Origin: Desertimonas sp963772825
GTDB taxonomy: Bacteria > Actinomycetota > Acidimicrobiia > Acidimicrobiales > Ilumatobacteraceae
Length of the DNA stretch: 64,000 nt
Assembly: GCA_963772825.1 (NCBI GenBank)
Contig: CAVYYX010000012.1
Location: 261,487 to 325,486, forward strand
Direction: 5' to 3'
Of the stretch, positions 16,864 through 25,771 are shown piece by piece. The position numbers and the translations under genes were made by a program. How positions within the stretch are numbered: position 1 is the stretch's first letter; each line of letters starts with the position of its first letter. Under the pieces are notes generated by a model. It did no database searches. It had not been told where the DNA came from and saw only the letters and a list, made by a program, of their open reading frames with translations.

Positions 16864-18478
16864 CTCGTCGTCTCCGGTCGGCGGTCGCTCGCCGGACCTG
16901 CGGCGACCTCGATCAGCTCACCCTCGGTCGTCTCGTCGGCGGCGAACTGGCCGACGAGACATCCGTCGCGCATCACGAGGATTCGCGAGCAGACGGTGAC
17001 CAACTCGCTGGCGTCGGACGACACCAGCAGCAGGGTCCGCCCCGACGCAGCGAGCTCGACGAGGATCTCGTGGATCTCGGCACGAGCCCCGACGTCGACA
17101 CCGCGAGTCGGGTCGTCGAGGAGCAGGATCGGGGTGTCGGCCACCAGCCAGCGAGCCACTTGGACCTTCTGCTGGTTGCCCCCACTGAGCGTCGCCACCG
17201 CAGCGGTCTCGTCAGGAGCCCGGATGGCGAGCTGGGCGACCCGCCGGCGCGATTCGGTGCGCACCTTGGCTCCGTCGAGGAAGGCGCCGCGCCGGAACTC
17301 GAACAGGCTGGCCAGCACGACGTTGTCGGCGATCGAGTGGATCCCACGAGGGCGTCGCGTCGATCCTGCGTCACGTAGCCGATGCCTTGGTCGATGGCGT
17401 CCTGTGGCGTGCTGACGTCGAGCGACGTCCCGTCGATCTCGACGTCACCGCTGACCGGACCGCGCCATGCGCCGAAGATCGCTTTGCCGACGACTCCGGC
17501 ACCGGAACCGATCAAGCCGAACAGCCCGACGATCTCGCCACCCGCGACCTCGAAGGACACGTCGTCGACCAAGGGACGGGCACCGGCTCGGAGCGCCGGA
17601 ACGGTGAGTCCCCGCACCGCGAGACGCCGCCCGTTGACGGGCGTCCCGACCGCGGCGGCGGACCGTCGGCTGGAGGACTCACCGAGCGTCTCACCGAGCA
17701 TCTCGCTGACGATCTCCGAGCGTCCGGTGTCGTCGGCGCGATGATCGCCGACCAGCGTGCCGTCGCGCATCACGAGGATCCGGTCGGCGATAGCGAACAC
17801 CTCGGCGAGTCGATGGGAGACGAACACGCAGGTCGTGCCTCGGTGGCGGTAATCGCGCAGGCGATCGAAGAGCCGCTGGGCCTCGTCACCGGTGAGCGCA
17901 GCCGTCGGTTCATCGAGGATCAGGACACGAGCATCCTTGTGCAGCGCCCTGGCGATCATCACGAGTTGCTGGTGGGCGAGGTCGAGGTCGCCGATGCGCG
18001 CGTCGGCGTCGACCTCGATGCCGAAATCGTCGAGGATCGACGCCGCAGCGCGGCGCATCGCCAGGCCGTCGACGAAGCCAAACCGTGTCGGCTCGTTGTT
18101 CAGGAACAGCGTCCGAGCCACGGTCAGCTCGGGCACCACGTTGATCTCCTGGGCGATCAACACGATTCCGTGACGCTCCGCATCGGCGACGTCGGCCGGG
18201 AGGTACGGGAGGCCGTCGAACGTGATCTCGCCGCTGTAGTCCTGCCCGAACAAGCCGGCGAGGACGCCGATGATCGTCGACTTGCCGGCGCCGTTCTCGC
18301 CGAGCAGGGCGACGATCTCGGACGTGGCGAGGTCGAACGACAGCTCGTCAACGGCGATCGTGCGACCGAACGACTTGCCGACACCCCGGACGGTGAGCAA
18401 GCGGTTCGGGGTGCCTCGGCGTTCGGAGCTGTCGTCGAGCATCGGGGCCGAGTCGGCGCGGTGCTCCTGGGTCAGCAC
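16860..18478 (-). CDS. Sugar ABC transporter ATP-binding protein (XylG/RbsA type), one frameshift
   Basis: Two ATPase cassettes in one chain, the CUT2 hallmark. Cassette one has Walker A LLGENGAGKSTIIGVL, VMIARALHKDARVLILDEPT. Cassette two has GLFGLIGSGAGVVGKAIFG, LSGGNQQKVQVARWLVAD and LLLDDPTRGVDVGARAEI. The frame breaks at the run CCC 17343-17345: one extra base restores ALVGIHSIADNVVLASLF. The second half is fully conserved, so a sequencing deletion is likely. The GTG at 18478 overlaps the binding-protein stop by 7 nt. Confidence 0.9.
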
Positions 18479-19578
18479 TCAGGTCGCTCGTCGGGCACGT
18501 TGGCGTAGACCTCGTCAACGTTCTGCCAGTACTCGTGACTGCACGCGAACTCGGCGAGCTCGTCCTGCGTGACGAGATAGATGGGCGTCTTGACGAACGG
18601 GATCTCGCCAGCACCGTTGTCGACCGTCAGTTCGGCAGTGACCGGCTCGCAGTTGGCCAGGGCGACGGCGGTCTCCGCCCCGGCTTGGGCCATCTCCTCT
18701 GGAGCTGGCCAGAGACTGCCGAACTGACGGCCTTCGGCGATGGCCTGCATCGCCGAGAGCTCCATGTCCTGACCGGTGACGAGGATCTCGCCGTCGGCGA
18801 TCCCGGCCTGCGAGATCGCTTGGAGGATTCCCAGCGTCATCCCGTCGTACGACGACAAGAAGACGTCGACCTCGTTGTCGTTCGCCGTGAGGGCGTTCTC
18901 GGCGAGCGCTTGGGCGGGCTCGGTCTTCCAACCAGGCGTGAATTGGTCCATCACGATGGCGACCTCGCCGGAGTCGACGACCGGGTCGAGCACGTCGTGA
19001 TAGCCCTCCTGCATCAACGTCGACCCGGTCTGCCCCGGATCTCCGCCGATCAGCACGTAGTTGCCGTTGGGAACGACGGCGAGCGTCTCGCGTGCTGCCT
19101 CGGCGCCACCCTCACGAGGATCTCGGCCGATGAACGCGTCGTGCTCCGAGTTGAGGATCAAGTCGTCGTACGACGCGAGCGGAACCCCTGCTTCGCGAGC
19201 GAGGTCGGCGATCCGCCCGGCGACGTTGAAGTCGACAGGTTGGATGACGATGGCGTCGACGCCCTGGGTCAGCACGTTCTCCGCTTGCGAGACCTGGGTG
19301 ACTGCGTCGTTCTCCGCAGATTGCACGATGACCTCGTAGCCGGCCGCCTCGGCGGTGTCCTCGAAGAACGGGATGTCGGCGTTGAGGTAGCGATAGGCCG
19401 TCTGCTGCTTGAGCATGAAGGCGATCCGCCCGGTCGTGCCGGGGACGCACTCGGCATCGTCAGGGACCGTCGACGCCGCGGTGATCGTCCCCAGCCCGGT
19501 GCAACAGGTCGCCGCCAGCACGGTCCCAGCGACAACGGTCGCCGTGGTCCTGCCGTGCCGCTTGTTCGGTCGCTTCAT
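18472..19578 (-). CDS. Sugar ABC transporter substrate-binding protein (XylF/RbsB type)
   Basis: A 368-residue periplasmic-binding-type protein with an export signal (TATVVAGTVLAATCCTGLG), then the family core RIAFMLKQQTAYRYLNADIP, QGVDAIVIQPVDFNVAGRI, LVTGQDMELSAMQAIAEG. The closest look is to xylose-binding XylF. It is the first gene of the importer operon. Upstream lie a TTGACA/TACCCT promoter and two copies of the repressor palindrome, so expression is probably sugar-inducible. Confidence 0.92.
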   Translation of the reverse strand: MKRPNKRHGRTTATVVAGTVLAATCCTGLGTITAASTVPDDAECVPGTTGRIAFMLKQQTAYRYLNADIPFFEDTAEAAGYEVIVQSAENDAVTQVSQAENVLTQGVDAIVIQPVDFNVAGRIADLAREAGVPLASYDDLILNSEHDAFIGRDPREGGAEAARETLAVVPNGNYVLIGGDPGQTGSTLMQEGYHDVLDPVVDSGEVAIVMDQFTPGWKTEPAQALAENALTANDNEVDVFLSSYDGMTLGILQAISQAGIADGEILVTGQDMELSAMQAIAEGRQFGSLWPAPEEMAQAGAETAVALANCEPVTAELTVDNGAGEIPFVKTPIYLVTQDELAEFACSHEYWQNVDEVYANVPDERPEC

Positions 19579-19604
19579 GGTTCCCCCTCGATCTCGCCGA
19601 TGCT

Positions 19605-19646
19605 TGACAACGTTGTCAGGGTAGGAAATCTTGACAACGTTGTCAA
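19605..19646 (-). promoter_or_regulatory. Promoter and double LacI operator of the sugar importer
   Basis: Two perfect palindromes TGACAACGTTGTCA lie at 19605-19618 and 19632-19645, centres 27 bp apart. On the minus strand, TTGACA (19646-19641) and TACCCT (19623-19618) are 17 bp apart, so one operator overlaps the -35 box and the other the -10 and start site. The outer operator extends to a 16-bp perfect palindrome. The xylF-type start is 27 nt downstream. Confidence 0.85.
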
Positions 19647-19676
19647 GCCAAGACGTTCAACCAGAGAGAGGCGTGC

Positions 19677-20672
19677 TCAGGTGCTGCGGACGATGAGATT
19701 GGGGGGAACCCACCGTCGCTGCGGCTTCCCGCGACGCCCGGCGAGGCGCTCGAAGAGCAGCTCCGTGGCGTGACGGGCAATCTCGTCGACGTCGAAGGCG
19801 ACCACCGTGACCGGCCGGCGCAGGGCCGAGGCCAGCTCGAAGTCGTCGCAACCGATGAGGCCGATCCCGGGGCGATCGGCGAGCGCCTCGGCGGCGCCGA
19901 CCGCCGTGCGGTTGTTGGTGGCGAAGAAGGCCGTCGGCGCGGCGTCGGCCTCGAGCATCTCGACAACGGCGTCGCGCGCTCGGGTCGGATGATGCAGACC
20001 GAACCGTGTCAACTCATCGACGACCGGGATGCCGGCGTCGGCCAACGCCGCCCGGTACCCGGAGAACCGCTGGCGCGCCGTGTAGACGTCGAGGGAAACG
20101 TCGCTGATCAGGGCAATTCGCCGGTGGCCTGCGGCCAGTAGATGCTCGACGGCGAGATGGGCACCTCGCTCGTCCTCGAGCAGGACGGCGTCGGCGGCCA
20201 GGCGCACCGGCGGGCGATCGAAGAAGACCACCGCCATCCCGTGGTCGATCTCCCGCTTCAGGAACTGGTGGTCCTGGCGGGCGCTGGCGATCAGCAAGCC
20301 GTCGATCCGGCGGCGGACGAGGCGGTCGACGATGTGCCGCTCCCGCCGTGGATCGTCGTCGGAGCTCACGGTGATCAGCAGATGCCCCTCGGCGAGCGCG
20401 GCGTTCTCGACGAAGCGGGTGATCGCCGAGTAGAACGGGTTGGCCACGTCGGCGACGACGAGACCGATCGTCGCCGACCGGGTTGCCCGACGCAACGTGC
20501 TCGCCCGATCGTCACGGCGGTAGCCGAGCATGCGCACGGCAGCCTGCACGCGGGCGGTGACGTCGTCGCTCACGAATGGCTCCTCGTTGACGACTCGCGA
20601 GACGGTCTTGATGCTCACACCGGCGACCGCGGCGACGTCCTTGAGGGTGGGGCGACGGACGTCGTGAGTCAT
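19677..20672 (-). CDS. LacI-family transcriptional repressor of the sugar operon
   Basis: A 331-residue regulator. The N-terminal helix-turn-helix is TLKDVAAVAGVSIKTVSRVV with hinge helix region LRRATRSATIGLVV; a periplasmic-binding-like effector domain follows (ANPFYSAITRFVENAAL, HRRIALISD, GLIGCDDFELASAL). The same 14-bp palindrome occurs twice before the importer operon and once before this gene, so it should repress both until the imported sugar binds. Confidence 0.92.
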   Translation of the reverse strand: MTHDVRRPTLKDVAAVAGVSIKTVSRVVNEEPFVSDDVTARVQAAVRMLGYRRDDRASTLRRATRSATIGLVVADVANPFYSAITRFVENAALAEGHLLITVSSDDDPRRERHIVDRLVRRRIDGLLIASARQDHQFLKREIDHGMAVVFFDRPPVRLAADAVLLEDERGAHLAVEHLLAAGHRRIALISDVSLDVYTARQRFSGYRAALADAGIPVVDELTRFGLHHPTRARDAVVEMLEADAAPTAFFATNNRTAVGAAEALADRPGIGLIGCDDFELASALRRPVTVVAFDVDEIARHATELLFERLAGRRGKPQRRWVPPNLIVRST

Positions 20673-20698
20673 CGGGCAAAGTGTAGGCAGCGCAGACC

Positions 20699-20712
20699 TG
20701 ACAACGTTGTCA
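20699..20712 (-). promoter_or_regulatory. LacI-type operator before the repressor gene
   Basis: TGACAACGTTGTCA, identical to the two operators at 19605 and 19632, ends 27 nt upstream of the repressor ATG. Its position suggests autorepression. Confidence 0.82.
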
Positions 20713-20809
20713 TCAGGGGACTCCGAGCATCCCCCGTTCGCGTCACGCCATCGGTGAGAATGCGAGTAACAGTGACCGCTCGGTCACTCCGAAAAGGGAG
20801 GGTCAGCGC

Positions 20810-20992
20810 GTGATACGCGGACTACTGGCGTTCATTGTCGTCTTCTTGTTGGCGACGTTGCCGGCGACCTGGCTGCTGATGCTGTTCTTCGGCAACGTCG
20901 GCGTTTTAGTGAGCTACTGGGGCATGCTCCCGCTCGGCATCCTCGTGTCCGTCCTGTTGGGCGGCGTGACAGCGCCGAAGTACGTGGTCTGA
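20810..20992 (+). CDS. Small membrane protein (60 aa)
   Basis: The 60-residue product is almost wholly hydrophobic, with two predicted spans (LLAFIVVFLLATLPATWLLM and YWGMLPLGILVSVLLGGV) and the end TAPKYVV. The GTG at 20810 follows a GGGAGGGT ribosome site. It lies divergent from the LacI gene and convergent to the SHOCT gene, with a terminator hairpin between. No family is recognised. Confidence 0.6.
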   Translation: MIRGLLAFIVVFLLATLPATWLLMLFFGNVGVLVSYWGMLPLGILVSVLLGGVTAPKYVV

Positions 20993-20994
20993 CC

Positions 20995-21033
20995 GGTGCC
21001 CTGACCGGCGTTCGAGACGTCGGTCAGGGCACC
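20995..21033. terminator. Bidirectional terminator hairpin
   Basis: GGTGCCCTGACCG at 20995-21007 pairs perfectly with 21021-21033 across a 13-nt loop. It sits between two convergent genes whose stops are at 20992 and 21041, so it can serve both. Confidence 0.8.
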
Positions 21034-21040
21034 TGATGAG

Positions 21041-21439
21041 TCAGGCGAGCAGCTTGGCCTTCTGCTGCTGGAACTCGGCGTCGCTGAGGACGCCCTGGTC
21101 GCGCAACGCGGCGAGCTTGGTGAGCTCGTCGCCCGTGCCTCCGCCTCCCGTGCCGGCAGCGCTGCGGACGTAGGACTGGAACGCCTGCTCCTGAGCCTTG
21201 GCGTCCTCGTAGTCGCGTTCGCTCATCGAGTGGCCGCGAGCGATGAGGTACACGAGCACACCGAGGAACGGCAGGATGATCACGAAGATCACCCACAGCG
21301 CCTTGCCGAAGCCGCCCAGGTCCTTGCTTCGGAAGATGTCGAAGATCACGCGGAAGAGGACGACGATCCACGCGATCCACAAGAAGAACCACAAGAAGGT
21401 CCAGAACATCCCGAGCAACGGGTAGTCGTAACCCAACAC
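21041..21439 (-). CDS. PLDc_N and SHOCT domain membrane protein
   Basis: A 132-residue protein with a short N-terminal segment, two membrane spans (MFWTFLWFFLWIAWIVVLF; LWVIFVIILPFLGVLVYLIA) around the SKDLGGFGKALW loop, then a Gly-rich linker and the C-terminal SHOCT motif LTKLAALRDQGVLSDAEFQQ. This combination is common in actinobacteria; the role is unknown. The GTG at 21439 follows an AAGGGGAT ribosome site. Confidence 0.85.
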   Translation of the reverse strand: MLGYDYPLLGMFWTFLWFFLWIAWIVVLFRVIFDIFRSKDLGGFGKALWVIFVIILPFLGVLVYLIARGHSMSERDYEDAKAQEQAFQSYVRSAAGTGGGGTGDELTKLAALRDQGVLSDAEFQQQKAKLLA

Positions 21440-21593
21440 CTTGATCCCCTTTCGGTCGGTCCGACCTGTTTCGGACCGGGGTGAGTCCTAGCACACGTTT
21501 GGGGGTCTTGACGAGGATCGTTGCTGTCGTGAGTCGTGTTCGGGTCAGACTGGCGGCAATGGATCGCCATGATGTTTCCCCCGAGTCGGTGCG

Positions 21594-22319
21594 ATGACCT
21601 ACTGCCTCGCCCTTCGTCTCGACGCTGGCTTGTTCTTCATGTCCGACACCCGGACGAATGCCGGCGTCGACAACGTCAGCACGTTCCGCAAGCTGCACGT
21701 GCTCAAGCCCGCCGACGATCGCGTCTTCGTCGTCCAGTCCGCCGGCAGCTTGGCCACCACCCACGAGGTGCTCGACCGCGCCGATCGTGATCTCGGTGGT
21801 AACAGCGAGAGCCTGGCAACCGTCGACCACCTTTTCGAGGCGGCCCTGTACCTCGGGCGACTGAGCCGGGAGGTGGTCGCCACCCACGAGGCCACGCTCG
21901 GGAGCGCAGCCACCGCCACGTTCATCCTCGGCGGGCAGATCGCCGGTGAGCCGCCAGAGATCTTCCTCGTCTATCCCGAAGGCAACTACATCCGGGCGTC
22001 GGAGGAGGTGCCGTTCTTGCAGATCGGGGAAGCCAAGTACGGCAAGTTCCTGCTCGAGCTCGCGGTGCGAGCACGCGTTGACCACGTGACGGCAGCGAAG
22101 ATCGCCCTCAGCTCGATGGTCTCGACGGCCCGAGCCAATCTGTCCGTGGGCCCGCCCTACGACGCCGGTGTCTATCTCAATGACTCGCTGAACGTTCGGC
22201 AGGTGCGCATCGAGGCCGACTCGCCGTATCTCGCCGAGCTCGCCGAGGTCTGGGGTACGCACCTCCTCGCAGCGATCGACGATCTGCCACCGATTCCCGC
22301 CGAGCTCCTTCCGCACTGA
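21594..22319 (+). CDS. Anbu, proteasome-related peptidase (ancestral beta subunit)
   Basis: The 241-residue product starts MTYCLALRLDAGLFFMSDTR and continues TNAGVDNVSTFRKLHVL, the conserved N-terminus of Anbu (COG3484). It belongs to the Ntn-hydrolase fold of proteasome and HslV, where the residue after the initiator methionine (here Thr2) is the nucleophile. Further motifs are FILGGQIAGEPPEIFLVYPEG and GEAKYGKFLLE. In many bacteria Anbu lies with a transglutaminase, an alpha-E domain protein and an ATP-grasp enzyme; none is adjacent here. The flanking genes look unrelated. Confidence 0.92.
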   Translation: MTYCLALRLDAGLFFMSDTRTNAGVDNVSTFRKLHVLKPADDRVFVVQSAGSLATTHEVLDRADRDLGGNSESLATVDHLFEAALYLGRLSREVVATHEATLGSAATATFILGGQIAGEPPEIFLVYPEGNYIRASEEVPFLQIGEAKYGKFLLELAVRARVDHVTAAKIALSSMVSTARANLSVGPPYDAGVYLNDSLNVRQVRIEADSPYLAELAEVWGTHLLAAIDDLPPIPAELLPH

Positions 22320-22345
22320 CCGGCCGGCTGTGCATCCGCGGCGAA

Positions 22346-23641
22346 TCAGCCGTTGGACTGGATTCCCACCTTGAGCTCGCGGAACGGCGTCGTCGAGTCG
22401 ATCCCCGGCTCCTTGGGGAGGCCGAGCACTCGCTCGCCGATGATGTTGCGCATCACTTCGTCCGTCCCGCCGGCGACACGCATGCCTGGCGTTCCGAGGA
22501 CGACCTGGCTCCACGCATAGGTTCCCCACTCGCCGCTGTCGGCGACCAGCTTGGGGCCGAGCACGTGGCTGACGAGATCGCCGATGCGTTGCAGCAACTG
22601 CGTCGCCGCCAACTTGGCGATGCTCAGCTCCGGACCCGGAAGCTGGCCGACGTTGATCTTGGCGAGTGCCCGCTGGTTGGTGTAGCCGGCGACTCGCGCC
22701 CTGGTGACGACGTCGGCGAGCTGTTGGCGGACGAGCGGATCCTGGGACAGACCGAAGTAGCGGACCATCTCGATCAGCCGGGTGATCGTCCCGCCGCCGC
22801 CGGCCATGCCGCCGGCGCCGATCGCCGCCCGCTCGTTCATCAGCGTCGTCAGGGCGACGCCCCAGCCGCCGTTGACGTCGCCCAAGCGGTGATCGTCGGG
22901 AACGCGCACCTCGTTGAAGAACACCTCGTTGAAGCTGGCCCCACCGGTCATCTGGCGCAGCGGTCGGATCTCCACGCCGGGGGCGGTCATGTCGACGATG
23001 AACCCGGTGATGCCCTTGTGCTTGGGAAGATCGGGGTCGGTGCGGGCGAGGATCTCACCGATGTCCGAGTACTGGGCACCGGAGGTCCACACCTTCTGAC
23101 CCGACACCACCCACTCGTCGCCGTCGCGCTCGGCCCTCGTCTGCAAGCTGGCCAGATCGCTACCGACGGCAGGCTCGGAGAACAGTTGGCAGGCGATGAG
23201 GTCCCCTCGCCACAGCGCCCGCAGGTAGCGATCCTTGGCCGCATCGGTGGCGTGGGCGAGGATCGTCGGGGCGATCATCCCCAGGCCGATCAGGAAGGGC
23301 CCTTGGTTGGGGACGTCGTAACGACTCTCGAGGGCCTCGTACGCCGCCTGGTAGGGCTTGCCCAGTCCTGTGCCGCCGTACTGCGGCGGACCGGTGATCC
23401 AGCCGAACCCGGCATCGAAGCGCGCCTGGCGGAACGACCTGGCAGCGGCGATGATGGCGTCCTCCTCGTCGCGGGTTCGTTCCTCGAACATCGCGACGTT
23501 GTCAGAGCCCTCCCCCCACACGAACTTCCGGTCGGCGTCCTTCGGCGCGACCGTGGCGTCGAGAAACGCTGTGGCCGCGCTGGTGAACTCGTCGATCGTG
23601 GGGACAGTCACGGGCGCAGTCTCCCCGATCGCAGCGTCCAT
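22346..23641 (-). CDS. Acyl-CoA dehydrogenase
   Basis: A 431-residue flavoenzyme of the acyl-CoA dehydrogenase superfamily that should oxidise an acyl-CoA thioester at the alpha-beta bond. Motifs are QLFSEPAVGSDLASLQTRAE and VVSGQKVWTSGAQYSDIG (flavin region), FFNEVRVPDDHRLGDVNGGW, and the C-terminal GTPGMRVAGGTDEVMRNIIG ending in ERVLGLPKEP. The middle-length FadE-like layout is usual in lipid or steroid degradation of actinobacteria. It stands alone, convergent to Anbu. Confidence 0.92.
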   Translation of the reverse strand: MDAAIGETAPVTVPTIDEFTSAATAFLDATVAPKDADRKFVWGEGSDNVAMFEERTRDEEDAIIAAARSFRQARFDAGFGWITGPPQYGGTGLGKPYQAAYEALESRYDVPNQGPFLIGLGMIAPTILAHATDAAKDRYLRALWRGDLIACQLFSEPAVGSDLASLQTRAERDGDEWVVSGQKVWTSGAQYSDIGEILARTDPDLPKHKGITGFIVDMTAPGVEIRPLRQMTGGASFNEVFFNEVRVPDDHRLGDVNGGWGVALTTLMNERAAIGAGGMAGGGGTITRLIEMVRYFGLSQDPLVRQQLADVVTRARVAGYTNQRALAKINVGQLPGPELSIAKLAATQLLQRIGDLVSHVLGPKLVADSGEWGTYAWSQVVLGTPGMRVAGGTDEVMRNIIGERVLGLPKEPGIDSTTPFRELKVGIQSNG

Positions 23642-23659
23642 GCGCCAACTTCACCGTTG

Positions 23660-23720
23660 CGAGCGAGCGAGCGCCAGCGAGTGAGCGGCCAGCAGCGGCC
23701 TGCGTGGCCGGGGAACGCAG
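23660..23720 (+). repeat. Copy of the dispersed intergenic repeat
   Basis: The stretch begins CGAGCGAGCGAGCGCCAGCG and ends with the core CGGCCTGCGTGGCCGGGGAA (23697-23716). The same left part (GCGAGCGA, CGCCAGC) and core recur on the minus strand in the tandem units at 9908-10096 and on the plus strand at 61886-61983. It lies between divergent genes. Confidence 0.75.
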
Positions 23721-23755
23721 TCAACGGCCACCCGGGCAACTACGGTGGCGGTCTC

Positions 23756-24232
23756 GTGGGTCAGCTCGTCGCCGTCACCGACCGTCCGTCCTCGACGCGC
23801 GGGCAAGTTCGCTTCGAGCTCAACCGCTCCTTGACCGGGATGGGCCACGAGCACTACTCGTCGCCCGAGGAGGCATCTGGCGAGCGGCCCGCTGACGTGC
23901 TGGCCCGGCGATTGTTCGAGACCGGCCAGGTCGACGCCGTGCACGTCTACTCGAACATCGTGACGATCGAGCTCGCCCGCAATGCCGATCCGAGCCCGCT
24001 GGCCGGCGTCGTCCAGACGCTGTATCGCTACTGGCAGCCCGGGATGCAGCCACCGGCATTCGAGGACCTCGTCGCCCCCGATGAAGCGGCAGGCGCGGCG
24101 GCGCCGGTGGCCGGCGAAGGCGGCGACGGTGGAGGCGACGCGGCGCAGTCGGCGGCCGCCCAACGGGTCCCTGCCCACCTGCTCGAACGTGCCCGCGCCG
24201 GCCGTGAGCGGTGGAAGGCGAAAGCCGGCTGA
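23756..24232 (+). CDS. NifU-N/Nfu N-terminal domain-like protein
   Basis: The product of 158 residues contains VRFELNRSLTGMGHEHYSS and ARRLFETGQVDAVHVYSNIV followed by TIELARNADPSPLAGVV. This resembles the small alpha/beta domain found at the N-terminus of Nfu iron-sulfur scaffold proteins, but the CxxC-containing NifU C-terminal domain is absent. The C-terminal third is Ala/Gly-rich and then basic (LLERARAGRERWKAKAG). The GTG at 23756 is chosen because the domain follows it and a TACGGT box lies nine bases upstream. The function is unknown. Confidence 0.75.
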   Translation: MGQLVAVTDRPSSTRGQVRFELNRSLTGMGHEHYSSPEEASGERPADVLARRLFETGQVDAVHVYSNIVTIELARNADPSPLAGVVQTLYRYWQPGMQPPAFEDLVAPDEAAGAAAPVAGEGGDGGGDAAQSAAAQRVPAHLLERARAGRERWKAKAG

Positions 24233-24235
24233 CGT

Positions 24236-25300
24236 TCAGCCGGTCGGTCGCGTGCCGGAGTAGGCCCGCTCGAGGATGCCGAGCAGGGCGTCGACGTCGA
24301 CGGGCACCGGGTTGTCGTTGATCGCCGCCGCGGCGCGCTCGGCGGCCTCCGGGAGGTCGTCGGTGGTCAGCCCGAGATCGGCGAGGCTGCTGGTCACCGA
24401 GCTCGCCTCGGCGAGATCCCAGAGGGCGCCGGCGGGGTCGCCGCCTGGCGCCCCGAGGGCGTCGGCAAGGCGGGCCATCTCGTCGGGCAGCGCCGGGGCA
24501 TTGAACGCCACGGCGTGGGGGAGCACGGCGGCGTGGGCGTCGGCATGGACGAGGTTGAACGTGCCGCCGAGGACGTGGCACAGCTTGTGGTGCAACCCGG
24601 CGCTCGTCGTGCCGAGGGCGATCCCTGAGAGGTACGCGCCGTAGAGCAGGTCGCTACGCCCGGCGACGTCGGTCGGGTCGGCCATCACCGCGGGCAACGA
24701 GCGGGCGATGGCCCGCACCCCTTCGAGCGCCAGCGCCGACGTGACCGGGTTGCAGCCGGTCGCGTAGAGCGACTCGACGGAGTGGGCGAGAGCGTTGAAG
24801 GCGCTCGCCCCGGTGACGTTCGGGGGCAGCCCGAGCGTCAGCAGCGGGTCGTAGATGACGACGCGGGGGAGCACGAGTGGTGACGTGCCGGTCTGCTTGT
24901 GTCGCCCGCCGGTCAGCCCGTAGATGGTGGTCATCTCGCTGCCGGCGTAGGTCGTCGGCACGGCGAGGATCGGCACCTCTCGAGTGAGCGCGATCGCTTT
25001 GGCCAACCCGGTGGACGAGCCGCCGCCCAAGCACACGACGGCGTCGGCTGCGGCGTCCGTCACGGCGGCCCGGGCCCGCTCGGCGAGCTCGACCGGGACG
25101 TGCTGGATCACCTCGTTCCACCGTCCGGCGATCCTTGGTCCGAGTTGGTCAGCGGTGTCGTCGGCGAGGTCCTTGGCCTGGCCGTCGGCGACGAGAAACA
25201 CTCGGCTGACGCCCAGTCGGTCGACCTCGGCGGCAACCTCGCCGACCCGGCCAGGTCCGAACACGACGCGGCTGGGATGGGAGGTGTACTCGAACCTCAC
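24236..25300 (-). CDS. Maleylacetate reductase (iron-type alcohol dehydrogenase fold)
   Basis: A 354-residue enzyme that should reduce maleylacetate to 3-oxoadipate with NAD(P)H, the last peripheral step before the 3-oxoadipate pathway. The segments RVVFGPGRVGEVAAEVDRLG, VVCLGGGSSTGLAKAIAL, AVPTTYAGSEMTTIYGLT and GLHHKLCHVLGGTFNLVHAD are typical of MacA-type enzymes. The GTG at 25300 overlaps the stop of the upstream NTF2-like gene (GTGA). The hydroquinone dioxygenase genes just upstream fit this assignment. Confidence 0.9.
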   Translation of the reverse strand: MRFEYTSHPSRVVFGPGRVGEVAAEVDRLGVSRVFLVADGQAKDLADDTADQLGPRIAGRWNEVIQHVPVELAERARAAVTDAAADAVVCLGGGSSTGLAKAIALTREVPILAVPTTYAGSEMTTIYGLTGGRHKQTGTSPLVLPRVVIYDPLLTLGLPPNVTGASAFNALAHSVESLYATGCNPVTSALALEGVRAIARSLPAVMADPTDVAGRSDLLYGAYLSGIALGTTSAGLHHKLCHVLGGTFNLVHADAHAAVLPHAVAFNAPALPDEMARLADALGAPGGDPAGALWDLAEASSVTSSLADLGLTTDDLPEAAERAAAAINDNPVPVDVDALLGILERAYSGTRPTG

Positions 25301-25761
25301 CTCTGGTCGAGCCACGCGTACCGAGACGTGTCCTTGGCCGCGTAGTCGGGGTCGAGATAGATGAAGCAGCGCTGGATCAGCCAGTCGCGTACTTCGAACA
25401 CGTCGCACCATCGTCCGGCCGCCCATTCCGGGTTCCCGGCCTGCCACCGCCCGTCCTGGTGCTCGCCGTGGCTGGTGCCCTCACAGGCGAACGTGTCGGT
25501 CCCCGTGAGGATCCAGTTGAAGTGCGAGTAGTGATGGACGATCGACTTCAGCGTCGCCCCGACATCGCCGAACATCGTGCCGATCTCGTCCTTGCCGGTG
25601 GCCAACCCCCACTTCGGGAAGTACACCTGGGCGTCGTTGGCGAAGAGGTCGAGGATGCTCCCGCCACTCGACGTCACCCCTCCGTTGTCGAACGCCTTGA
25701 GGTACTCGAGGGCCACGCTCTTGCGCTGCTCGTCGGTCATCGTCTGGGTCGTCAGGGCCAT
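25297..25761 (-). CDS. SnoaL/NTF2-like fold protein
   Basis: A 154-residue single-domain protein with the cone-shaped NTF2 pattern: RKSVALEYLKAFDNGG, LDLFANDAQVYFPKWG, VHHYSHFNWILTGTDTFACE and CDVFEVRDWLIQRCFIYLDP. Such proteins bind small hydrophobic ligands or catalyse isomerisation or hydration. It lies between the large dioxygenase subunit and maleylacetate reductase in one operon, so a role on the ring-cleavage product or its lactone is plausible, but that is inference. Confidence 0.82.
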   Translation of the reverse strand: MALTTQTMTDEQRKSVALEYLKAFDNGGVTSSGGSILDLFANDAQVYFPKWGLATGKDEIGTMFGDVGATLKSIVHHYSHFNWILTGTDTFACEGTSHGEHQDGRWQAGNPEWAAGRWCDVFEVRDWLIQRCFIYLDPDYAAKDTSRYAWLDQR

Positions 25762-25771
25762 CTCAACCGCC

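Noticed and set aside
22565..23755. Upstream extension of the Nfu-like gene to position 22565
   Set aside because: The extension is antisense to the acyl-CoA dehydrogenase and runs through the dispersed repeat; the conserved domain begins after GTG 23756.
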